A stretch of DNA of 11,202 nt from CAXMST01 sp964196325 (GTDB taxonomy: Bacteria; Actinomycetota; Thermoleophilia; Solirubrobacterales; 70-9). Made by a program: the position numbers and the translations under genes. Below, in pieces: positions 5,561 through 11,202 of this stretch; position 1 is the first letter of the stretch, and each line of letters starts with the position of its first letter. The stretch is taken from positions 1 through 11,202 of the forward strand of contig CAXMST010000164.1 of the NCBI GenBank assembly GCA_964196325.1. The letters run 5' to 3'. Under the pieces are notes generated by a model that made no database searches, had not been told where the DNA came from, and saw only the letters and a list, made by a program, of their open reading frames with translations.

Positions 5561-6736
5561 ATGCGTTCCGGATCAAACGACACCACAGAGCGACTCGGGC
5601 GCTCCCGTAGCCGTCTGCTGCTGGCCGCCGCGATCGCCGCGATGCTGGTCTTGGCCGGCGGCGTGACCGCCGCCGCCCAGGATCCCCAGTCGGAGCTCAA
5701 CGATCAGCGCGCGAAGCTGGACGAGGAGAAGGGCAGCAAGGGCGTGCTGACGACGGAGATCAGCGGCTATAGCCAGCGTCTCGACAAGTTGACCGGCGAG
5801 GTCGCGGCGCTGCGCAACCGGCAGGCCAAGATCCAGGCCGAGCTCGACGAGGCCGAGGAACGCTTGCAGGTCGAGGAGGAGAATCTGGAGCTGCTGGTCG
5901 ACCGGCTCGGCCGGATCAGCAAGACCTTGAGTGAGCGGCTCGTCGCGATCTACAAGAGCGAGGAGCCCGACGAGCTCACCGTGTTGCTCGAATCGGATGG
6001 CTTCGACGAGGTGCTGGAGCAGTACGAATACCTGCAGCGAATCGAGAGTCAGGATTCCGACATCGTCACCCGTGTTGCGGACCTGCGCGACGACCAGCGC
6101 GAGACCGTCGCCCGGATCACCGAGGTCCGCGAAGCGATCGCCGCCAAGCGGGCGGAGCTGGCCCGCAACCGCGCCGAGCTCGAGGACCGCGAGGCGAAGC
6201 TCTCGGCCGCCCGCTCCGACAGTCGGGAGACGCTCGCCAAGGTCGAGGAGAACATCGAGCGCCACGAGGGCAACATCGGCGATCTCGAGGCCGAGATCCA
6301 GGCCCAGCTCGCGGCCTCGGCGGCCACGGACTCCGGCACGGCGCCGTTGCCCGCCGGGCCGATTCAAGGTGGTTCCGGGCAGCTGATCTGGCCGGTCAAC
6401 GGTCCGGTCGTCTCGCCCTTCGGCCAGCGTTGGGGTCGCCTGCACGCCGGCGTCGACATCGCCGTCCCCGCCGGGACCCCGATCCGCGCCGCCAAGGCGG
6501 GCTCGATCGCCCTCGCCGCCCCCTACGGCGGCTATGGCAACTACACCTGCATTGACCATGGCGGCGGGCTCTCGACTTGCTACGCCCACCAATCGAGCTT
6601 CGCGATCACCTCGGGCGGCGTCAGCCAGGGTGACATCATCGGCTACGTCGGCTGCACCGGCAGCTGCTTCGGCGATCACCTCCACTTCGAGGTCCGCGTC
6701 GGCGGTGCTCCGACCGACCCGATGGCCTACCTGTAG
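5561..6736 (+). CDS. Secreted coiled-coil M23 (LytM-type) peptidoglycan endopeptidase
   Basis: A 391-residue exported protein. Residues 1-18 are polar and basic, 19-40 are a hydrophobic signal segment ending AAAQ, with likely cleavage near 39. About 42-260 is Glu/Arg/Leu-rich with heptad spacing, a long coiled coil like those of EnvC- and RipC-type division hydrolases. A short Gly/Pro/Ala linker leads to the M23 domain (~278-391). Its zinc ligands and catalytic histidine are all present: H295 and D299 (HAGVD), H343 (YAHQ), and H375 in HLHFE (373-377), so it is predicted to be active, unlike degenerate EnvC-like activators. Four cysteines (330, 340, 365, 369) lie in the catalytic domain and could form disulfides outside the cell. 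The frame also allows a TTG at 5537, but the ATG at 5561 gives a typical signal peptide start with a GGGGG stretch upstream. No FtsEX genes are beside it. Confidence 0.92.
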   Translation: MRSGSNDTTERLGRSRSRLLLAAAIAAMLVLAGGVTAAAQDPQSELNDQRAKLDEEKGSKGVLTTEISGYSQRLDKLTGEVAALRNRQAKIQAELDEAEERLQVEEENLELLVDRLGRISKTLSERLVAIYKSEEPDELTVLLESDGFDEVLEQYEYLQRIESQDSDIVTRVADLRDDQRETVARITEVREAIAAKRAELARNRAELEDREAKLSAARSDSRETLAKVEENIERHEGNIGDLEAEIQAQLAASAATDSGTAPLPAGPIQGGSGQLIWPVNGPVVSPFGQRWGRLHAGVDIAVPAGTPIRAAKAGSIALAAPYGGYGNYTCIDHGGGLSTCYAHQSSFAITSGGVSQGDIIGYVGCTGSCFGDHLHFEVRVGGAPTDPMAYL

Positions 6737-6741
6737 CCCGG

Positions 6742-7461
6742 CTAGCCGCTGACGCCGAGTTGGGTCGCTAGCCAGCGCAGGGCGACGGCCTGCAGCTCCG
6801 GGTCGTGCTGGACCGAATGGTGGCTGCCTCCGGGGACCACGATCAGGCGGCGGGGATCACCCGCCCTCGCGTAGATCTCCTCCGAGGAGCTGTGCGGTAC
6901 GCGTTCGTCGCCTCGGGCGTGCAGGAGGATCAACGGCTTTCCGTCCATCTCGGTGACCGCCTCGGTCAGGTCGTGCTCGCCCAGCCACGCGTCGAGCGCG
7001 CGCACGTCGGCCCGCATCTCGAGGCGGTCTTCGCGCAGGCCGCGCCGTAGGGGCTCCGCCCCCGCAGGGCAGATCGCGATCACACCGGCGAGCGCTGCGC
7101 TGCTTGCGGCCGCCTCGATCGCCATAAAGCCGCCCATGCTCGAGCCACGCACGCAGATCTGCCGTTCGTCCACCCCCTCGACGCTCGCCAGCAGCGCCGC
7201 GATCCGACCTACGTCGGCGAGCGCTGCGGGGCTCATCTCGTCCTCGCTCTCACCGTGCCCACGCTGGTCGTAGCTGACCGCAGCCCAACCCGAGGAGGCG
7301 CAGAAGCGCCCGAAATCCGCGTGGTTCTCCTTGGCCGACCCGGCCCCGTGGACGATCACCATGCCCGGCCAGGGCGGTGACCTGTCCGGTAGCCAGATCC
7401 AGTAGGGCCGTCCCTGGTGCCGTCCGCGTTGGTCGGGTTGCTTCGGTGTGGGCAGGCGCAT
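6742..7461 (-). CDS. Alpha/beta hydrolase (serine hydrolase)
   Basis: A 239-residue cytoplasmic alpha/beta-hydrolase with no signal peptide. The oxyanion strand is MVIVHGAGS (34-42). The YDQRGHGES segment (64-72) is characteristic of the family. The nucleophile elbow is GSSMG (106-110, S108), the acid is probably D185 in HARGDERVP, and the catalytic histidine is H214 or H215 in GGSHH. It should cleave an ester, thioester or amide of unknown identity; the closest look is to dienelactone-hydrolase/peptidase S9-like esterases. The frame stays open upstream to 7665, but that would overlap lysA. The ATG at 7461 begins a normal N-terminus and lies eight bases after TACGGT, a -10-like box, which suggests a leaderless or near-leaderless message. 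It is divergent from lysA, and its stop is five bases from the stop of the M23 peptidase gene. Confidence 0.88.
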   Translation of the reverse strand: MRLPTPKQPDQRGRHQGRPYWIWLPDRSPPWPGMVIVHGAGSAKENHADFGRFCASSGWAAVSYDQRGHGESEDEMSPAALADVGRIAALLASVEGVDERQICVRGSSMGGFMAIEAAASSAALAGVIAICPAGAEPLRRGLREDRLEMRADVRALDAWLGEHDLTEAVTEMDGKPLILLHARGDERVPHSSSEEIYARAGDPRRLIVVPGGSHHSVQHDPELQAVALRWLATQLGVSG

Positions 7462-7469
7462 CTGTTTCG

Positions 7470-7475
7470 ACCGTA
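7470..7475 (-). promoter_or_regulatory. Candidate -10 (TACGGT) for the alpha/beta hydrolase gene
   Basis: Read on the minus strand, TACGGT fits TAnnnT and ends eight bases before the ATG at 7461. Transcription would begin at or just before the start codon, giving a leaderless message. No -35 is evident. Confidence 0.35.
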
Positions 7476-7512
7476 TCCGACGACCACAGCGCGGGGCTCC
7501 CCGGGCTGCTGT

Positions 7513-7518
7513 GAGAAT
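7513..7518 (+). promoter_or_regulatory. Candidate extended -10 for lysA
   Basis: GAGAAT preceded by TGT (7510-7512) resembles an extended -10 (TGn plus four of six matches to TATAAT). Start of transcription would fall at about 7525, which is the A of the lysA ATG. The ATG has no Shine-Dalgarno of note, consistent with leaderless translation, which is common in actinobacteria. Confidence 0.35.
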
Positions 7519-7524
7519 GGCTGC

Positions 7525-8835
7525 ATGAGCGAGGCCACGACAAGCGACGCGCGGCCGGCGGACCCGATCGCCGGCTCCGCCGTCTACCCGTTTGGCAGCA
7601 GGGTCAACGAGGCGGGCCGGCTCGAGGTCGGCGGCTGCGACCTGGTCGAGCTCTCCGAGCAACACGGAACCCCCGCGTATGTGTACGCGCCGGCTGACAT
7701 CCGCGCGCGAGCCCGGGCCTACGTCGAGGCTCTAGCGTCGCGGACCAACTCCTACGAGGTGCTCTATGCGGGCAAGGCTGCGCCGATCACGGCGATCTAC
7801 GAGCTGCTCCGGGAGCAGGGGCTCTCGGTTGACGTTGCCTCCGGCGGCGAGCTCCACATGGCGCTCGGCGCCGGCTTCGACCCCGAGCAGATCTACATGC
7901 ACGGCAATAACAAGACCGAGGCCGAGCTGCGCTACGCGTTCGAGAGCGGAGTCGGGTACCTGGTGCTCGACTCGTTCGACGAGATCGCGCGGGCCGACGC
8001 GCTGCTCGAGCGGCCACAGCGTGCGTTGATCCGCTTGACCCCGGGGATCAAGCCCTCGACGCACAGCTATGTTCAGACCGGCCAGCTCGACTCCAAGTTC
8101 GGCTTCGGGCTGGGGGACGGGCTCGCCGCTCGCGCGGTCGAGGCTGTAGTCGCCTCCGAGCATCTCGAGCTAGTCGGCCTGCACGCTCACATCGGCTCCC
8201 AGATCTTCGAGCTCGAGCCCTACCTGAAGGCGATCGAGGCGATGGCGCATTTTGCCCGCGAGCTCGATCCCGAGATCATTAACGTCGGCGGTGGTCTTGG
8301 CATTGCCTACCGGGCCGACGATCAGCCCCCCTCGATCGACGACTACGTCGGGGTCAAGGTGGAGGCGGTGCGGAGCCTGTTCGGCCCGGGCCCGCGGATC
8401 ATCGTCGAGCCCGGACGCTCGCTGGTTGGCAATGCGGGGCTGACCCTCTATCGGGTCGGGACCATCAAGGAGATACCCGGCGTCCGTACCTATGTTGCCG
8501 TCGACGGCGGCATGTCCGACAACCTGCGGCCGATGCTGTATGACGCCGACTATGAGGCCTTGATCGCCGATCGCGCCGCCGCCCCTGCCCGCCGCAGGGC
8601 GACGATCGCGGGAATGCACTGCGAGTCCGGCGACGTGCTCGTCGAGGACGTCGAGCTCGCGGACCCCGCCGTGGGGGATGTGCTCGTCACCCCGGCGACG
8701 GGCGCCTACGGGCATGCGATGGCAAACAACTACAACGGTGTCCCGAGGCCTCCCGTGATCTTCTGCGAGGACGGACGGGCCGAGGTCGTGGTTCGCCGCG
8801 AGCGCTGGCACGACCTGGTGAGCCGCGATGTCTGA
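7525..8835 (+). CDS. lysA: Diaminopimelate decarboxylase
   Basis: A 436-residue PLP enzyme of the alanine-racemase-fold (group IV) decarboxylases. It makes L-lysine from meso-diaminopimelate, the last lysine step. The PLP lysine is K84 in YAGKAAP, followed by SGGEL (107-111), the barrel motif HAHIGSQIFE (220-229), the phosphate loop GGGLGI (255-260) and EPGRSL (295-300). The second-subunit active-site elements are CESGD (366-370, C366) and Y395 in AYGHAMANNYN. HIGSQ and CESGD fit DAP rather than ornithine or arginine decarboxylase. Length is normal. The frame extends upstream to 7417, but that would run through the promoter and start of the divergent hydrolase gene; the ATG at 7525 gives the expected N-terminus. 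The gene overlaps hom by eight bases (8828-8835), so the two are co-transcribed and probably translationally coupled. Confidence 0.96.
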   Translation: MSEATTSDARPADPIAGSAVYPFGSRVNEAGRLEVGGCDLVELSEQHGTPAYVYAPADIRARARAYVEALASRTNSYEVLYAGKAAPITAIYELLREQGLSVDVASGGELHMALGAGFDPEQIYMHGNNKTEAELRYAFESGVGYLVLDSFDEIARADALLERPQRALIRLTPGIKPSTHSYVQTGQLDSKFGFGLGDGLAARAVEAVVASEHLELVGLHAHIGSQIFELEPYLKAIEAMAHFARELDPEIINVGGGLGIAYRADDQPPSIDDYVGVKVEAVRSLFGPGPRIIVEPGRSLVGNAGLTLYRVGTIKEIPGVRTYVAVDGGMSDNLRPMLYDADYEALIADRAAAPARRRATIAGMHCESGDVLVEDVELADPAVGDVLVTPATGAYGHAMANNYNGVPRPPVIFCEDGRAEVVVRRERWHDLVSRDV

Positions 8836-10051
8836 GTCGGCGAGGATCGGGCTGCTCGGGCAAGGCACCGTCGGCGGCGCCTTTGCCGGGCTGCTCGCCG
8901 AGCGCGCCGATGCGGTACTCGCGGCGGCGGGGCGCCGGCCGGAGATCAGCGGGGTGCTGCGGCGGACCGAGGGCGACTTCGATCAGATCCTCTCCGACTC
9001 CGACCTGATCGTCGAGTTGATCGGTGGGATCGAGCCCGCGCGCAGCTACGTGCTGGCGGCGCTCGCCGCCGGCAAGCCGGTGGTCACGGCAAACAAGCAG
9101 CTGGTCGCCCAGCACGGCGACGAGCTGTTCGCGGCGGCCCGCGAGCACGGTGTGCAGCTGCGCTTCGAGGCCGCCGTCGCGGGAGCGATCCCGGTGGTCA
9201 GGATGGTTCAGGAGAGCCTCGGGGCCCTGGAGATCGAGCGAATCTCGGGCATCGTCAACGGCACCACCAACTTCATCCTCAGCGAGATGGCAGCGTCTGG
9301 CGCCGACTATGCCGACGTGCTCGAGCGCGCGCAGGAGCTGGGGTACGCGGAGGCCGACCCGACCGAGGATGTCAACGGCGCCGACGCCGCGGCCAAGATG
9401 GCGATTCTCGCCCGGCTCGCGTTCGACACGGTGGTCAGCCTCGAGGACGTCTCCTTCGAGGGGATCGAGGAGATCCGCCCCGACGACATCTCCTACGCCC
9501 GCGAGCTCGGCCTGTCGCTGAAGCTGCTCGGCGTCGCCGAGCGCCACGGCGAGGGGATCAGCGTCCGCGTCTTTCCCTGCTTCCTGTACCGCGGCCACCC
9601 CCTCTCGCCCGTGGAAGGGCCGTTCAACGCGATCACGGTCGAGGCCCCCGCGATCACCGAGATCACGATCTCAGGGCCCGGTGCCGGCGGCATCGAGACG
9701 GCCTCGGCCGTGCTCGGCGACGTGGTCTCGATCCTGGCCGGAGAGGCGCCGGTCCACGCTCCCGGTGCGCGGCTTCAGATGCGCCGGGATCTCTCCTCCT
9801 CCTTCTACCTGCACGTCGAGGTCGACGACCGGCCGGGGGTGCTGGCGGCCATCACCGAGGTTCTCGGGCGTAACGAGATCTCCGTCAAGAGCGTCGTCCA
9901 GTGGGGTTTGCGGGACGAGGCCAGGCTGGTGATGGTCGTCCATCGGGTTGCGGAGGATCGCTTCTATGCGGCCGTCTCCGAGATCGCGGGTTTGGACTTC
10001 ATGCGGGCCGCGCCTCGGGCGATCCGCGTGATCGAGAAGGAGTACGTCTGA
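8828..10051 (+). CDS. hom: Homoserine dehydrogenase with C-terminal ACT domain
   Basis: A 407-residue NAD(P)H-dependent enzyme that reduces aspartate semialdehyde to homoserine, the branch point to threonine and methionine. The nucleotide-binding loop is GLLGQGTVGG (8-17), followed by VELIGGIEPA (63-72) and the TANK motif (87-90). The catalytic domain holds NGTTNFIL (144-151), the family signature GYAEADP (172-178) and K190 in the DVNGADAAAK segment, the position of the catalytic lysine. An ACT domain (~327-395, with DRPGVLA at 334-340) points to allosteric control, normally by threonine. It is slightly shorter than many monofunctional enzymes (~430) because the region between the nucleotide loop and VELIGG is compact; no aspartokinase is fused. 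It begins eight bases inside lysA. Its TGA overlaps an ATG that opens a 14-codon frame ahead of thrC. Confidence 0.96.
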   Translation: MSESARIGLLGQGTVGGAFAGLLAERADAVLAAAGRRPEISGVLRRTEGDFDQILSDSDLIVELIGGIEPARSYVLAALAAGKPVVTANKQLVAQHGDELFAAAREHGVQLRFEAAVAGAIPVVRMVQESLGALEIERISGIVNGTTNFILSEMAASGADYADVLERAQELGYAEADPTEDVNGADAAAKMAILARLAFDTVVSLEDVSFEGIEEIRPDDISYARELGLSLKLLGVAERHGEGISVRVFPCFLYRGHPLSPVEGPFNAITVEAPAITEITISGPGAGGIETASAVLGDVVSILAGEAPVHAPGARLQMRRDLSSSFYLHVEVDDRPGVLAAITEVLGRNEISVKSVVQWGLRDEARLVMVVHRVAEDRFYAAVSEIAGLDFMRAAPRAIRVIEKEYV

Positions 10052-10095
10052 TGGCGCCAGCTGCCCGCAGGGACGAGCCGTGCCGGCCGGCCTGA
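10051..10095 (+). other. 14-codon reading frame bridging hom and thrC
   Basis: The last base of the hom stop forms TGATG, opening a frame that encodes MAPAARRDEPCRPA and stops at 10093-10095, 13 bases past the GTG of thrC in another frame. It may be chance, or a reinitiation frame that carries ribosomes from hom to the thrC start. The peptide is not Thr/Ile-rich, so it is not a classical thr attenuation leader. Confidence 0.25.
10069..10072 (+). promoter_or_regulatory. Ribosome binding site deciding the thrC start
   Basis: AGGG, seven bases before the GTG at 10080, supports that codon over the out-of-frame ATG at 10051. Confidence 0.55.
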
Positions 10096-11114
10096 TCGAG
10101 CGCTATCGGGAGCGGCTCCCGATCGGCGCCGACGACCCTGTCGTCTCGCTGAACGAAGGCTCGACGCCGCTGATCCCCGCGCCCCGGCTTTCGGAGCGGA
10201 TCGGGGCCAGCGCATATCTCAAGTTCGAGGGGGCGAACCCGACCGGCTCGTTCAAGGATCGCGGCATGACCCTTGCCGTCTCTCGGGCACTCGGTCGCGG
10301 TGCGGAGGCCGTGATCTGCGCCTCGACCGGCAACACGGCCGCGAGCGCCGCCGCCTACGCCGCCCGCGCCGGGATGCGGGGAGCGGTGATCGTTCCCGAG
10401 GGCAAGATCGCGATCGGCAAGCTGGCCCAGGCGCTGATCCACGGCGCCCGCGTGGTCGCCGTGCGGGGCAACTTCGACGATGCCCTGCGAATCGTCCGGG
10501 AGTTGGCGGCCGAGCATCCGATCGAGCTCGTCAACTCCGTCAATCCCTATCGGATCGAGGGCCAGAAGACGGCCGCCTTCGAGGTCTGCGACGAGCTCGG
10601 TGTCGCGCCCGATGCTCTCGCGATCCCGGTCGGCAACGCCGGCAACGTGACGGCCTGGTGGAAGGGCTTCAGCGAGTACGGGGTGGCGCCGATCCTTTAC
10701 GGCTTCCAGGCCGCCGGGGCGGCGCCTCTCGTCCTTGGCAAACCGGTGGCCACGCCCGAGACCGTCGCCTCGGCGATCAGGATCGGTAACCCGGCCCGCT
10801 GGGAGGAGGCGATGACAGCCTTTACGGGCTCGCGCGGTCGGGTCGCGGCCGTGAGCGACGATCAGATCCTCGACGCTTATCACTTCCTCGCCGCCAAGGA
10901 GGGTGTGTTCTGTGAGCCTGCCTCGGCCGCCTCCGTTGCCGGTCTGCTTGCGGAGGGCCTGCCGGTCGTCGAGGGCGCAGCCCAGCCCGAAAGCGTCGTA
11001 TGCGTGCTCACCGGGCACGGCCTCAAGGACCCCGACACAGCGTTGGGCAAGGCACCCTCGGTGATCCGCTCCGAGGCGAGCACCGTCGCCGTCGAGAAGA
11101 TCGTCTTTGGCTGA
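10080..11114 (+). CDS. thrC: Threonine synthase
   Basis: A 344-residue PLP enzyme of fold type II that turns O-phosphohomoserine into threonine and phosphate. The N-terminal substrate segment is SLNEGSTPLIP (23-33). The PLP lysine is K59 in NPTGSFKDRGM. STGNTAAS (82-89) and the phosphate-binding loop GNAGN (185-189) follow, then CEPASAASVAGL (278-289) and LTGHGLKDP (310-318), which is typical of threonine synthase rather than threonine dehydratase. Length matches the short bacterial class (~350); the long N-terminal extension of the E. coli type is absent. The GTG start has AGGG upstream and lies 28 bases after the hom stop. No other in-frame start fits better. The gene for the preceding enzyme, homoserine kinase (thrB), is not within the window, so it may lie just downstream or elsewhere. 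Confidence 0.95.
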   Translation: MPAGLIERYRERLPIGADDPVVSLNEGSTPLIPAPRLSERIGASAYLKFEGANPTGSFKDRGMTLAVSRALGRGAEAVICASTGNTAASAAAYAARAGMRGAVIVPEGKIAIGKLAQALIHGARVVAVRGNFDDALRIVRELAAEHPIELVNSVNPYRIEGQKTAAFEVCDELGVAPDALAIPVGNAGNVTAWWKGFSEYGVAPILYGFQAAGAAPLVLGKPVATPETVASAIRIGNPARWEEAMTAFTGSRGRVAAVSDDQILDAYHFLAAKEGVFCEPASAASVAGLLAEGLPVVEGAAQPESVVCVLTGHGLKDPDTALGKAPSVIRSEASTVAVEKIVFG

Positions 11115-11202
11115 GCCACTCTTCTGGGGGGCGTCCCGGATTGCCTACATTGACCTGTCGATAGGGGAACGACCTCGAGTGGAGCAACGCAAGCCAACCT
11201 AG
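11115..11202. other. Region downstream of thrC, no supported gene
   Basis: These 88 bases contain no convincing reading frame. TACATT at 11146-11151 fits a TAnnnT -10 box, and AGGGGAAC at 11163-11170 could be a ribosome-binding segment. A GTG at 11179 opens only seven sense codons before a TAG at the very end of the window, so it is not a gene start. The region may be the leader of a gene beyond the edge. Confidence 0.4.

Noticed and set aside
5573..6685. Long minus-strand open frame (370 codons) opposite the M23 peptidase gene
   Set aside because: It mirrors the coding frame of a clear M23 protein, has a repetitive Leu/Gly/Asp-rich composition with no domain, and is the kind of antisense frame expected in GC-rich genes.
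7417..7524. 36-codon N-terminal extension of lysA
   Set aside because: It would overlap the promoter and first codons of the divergent hydrolase gene; the added residues are not lysA-like.
7462..7665. 68-codon N-terminal extension of the alpha/beta hydrolase
   Set aside because: It would run into lysA and has no family similarity; the ATG at 7461 gives a normal start.
9999..11018. Long minus-strand open frame (339 codons) opposite thrC
   Set aside because: thrC has the full set of motifs on the plus strand; the antisense product has no recognisable fold and is a GC-driven shadow.
11179..11202. GTG-initiated frame at the right edge (VEQRKPT then stop)
   Set aside because: Seven codons with no context; too short to call.
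1..11202. CRISPR array, insertion sequence, tRNA/rRNA, prophage or toxin-antitoxin/defence module
   Set aside because: No regularly spaced repeats, transposase or integrase motifs, cloverleaf-like sequence or defence-type domains were seen anywhere in the window.

Overview
The window is uniformly GC-rich bacterial chromosome. It has tightly packed genes, GTG starts, short intergenic gaps and Ala/Arg/Gly/Glu-rich proteins. Together with the CWB2-like envelope protein, the stand-alone coiled-coil M23 peptidase and a lysA-hom-thrC cluster, this suggests a high-GC actinobacterium. I lean towards the Thermoleophilia/Solirubrobacterales, but that placement is an inference from style and content, not a measured one.

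Layout. (1) 1-642, plus strand: the C-terminal half of a thiolase that begins before the window. (2) 664-3931, minus strand: an apparent four-gene operon, transcribed right to left. It encodes a membrane-anchored proline-rich protein with a CWB2-like outer region, an 83-residue unknown protein, a class I SAM methyltransferase, and a metallo-beta-lactamase-fold hydrolase that overlaps the methyltransferase by ATGA. (3) 3932-4046: a divergent intergenic region with a perfect 6+6 bp inverted repeat, TGACTG-AC-CAGTCA, which looks like a repressor operator. (4) 4047-5375: a divergent acyl-CoA dehydrogenase with two unusual insertions. (5) 5376-5560: non-coding DNA with repeated CTTGC motifs and a hairpin. 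(6) 5561-6736: a secreted coiled-coil M23 peptidoglycan peptidase. (7) 6742-7461, minus strand: an alpha/beta hydrolase convergent with it. (8) 7462-7524: a compact divergent promoter region in which both genes may be leaderless. (9) 7525-11114: lysA, hom and thrC, closely packed and co-directional. (10) 11115-11202: no gene that I can support.

How the genes work together: lysA, hom and thrC are aspartate-family biosynthesis (final lysine step, homoserine formation, threonine formation). Homoserine kinase, the step between hom and thrC, is not in the window. The thiolase and acyl-CoA dehydrogenase both belong to acyl-CoA (fatty acid or related) catabolism but are separated by the minus-strand operon. 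The M23 peptidase and the CWB2-like protein are envelope proteins. I see no tRNA, rRNA, CRISPR array, insertion sequence, phage gene or obvious defence system. The window reads as ordinary core chromosome with a few regulatory and protein-architecture oddities, and I found no convincing evidence for a wholly new system.
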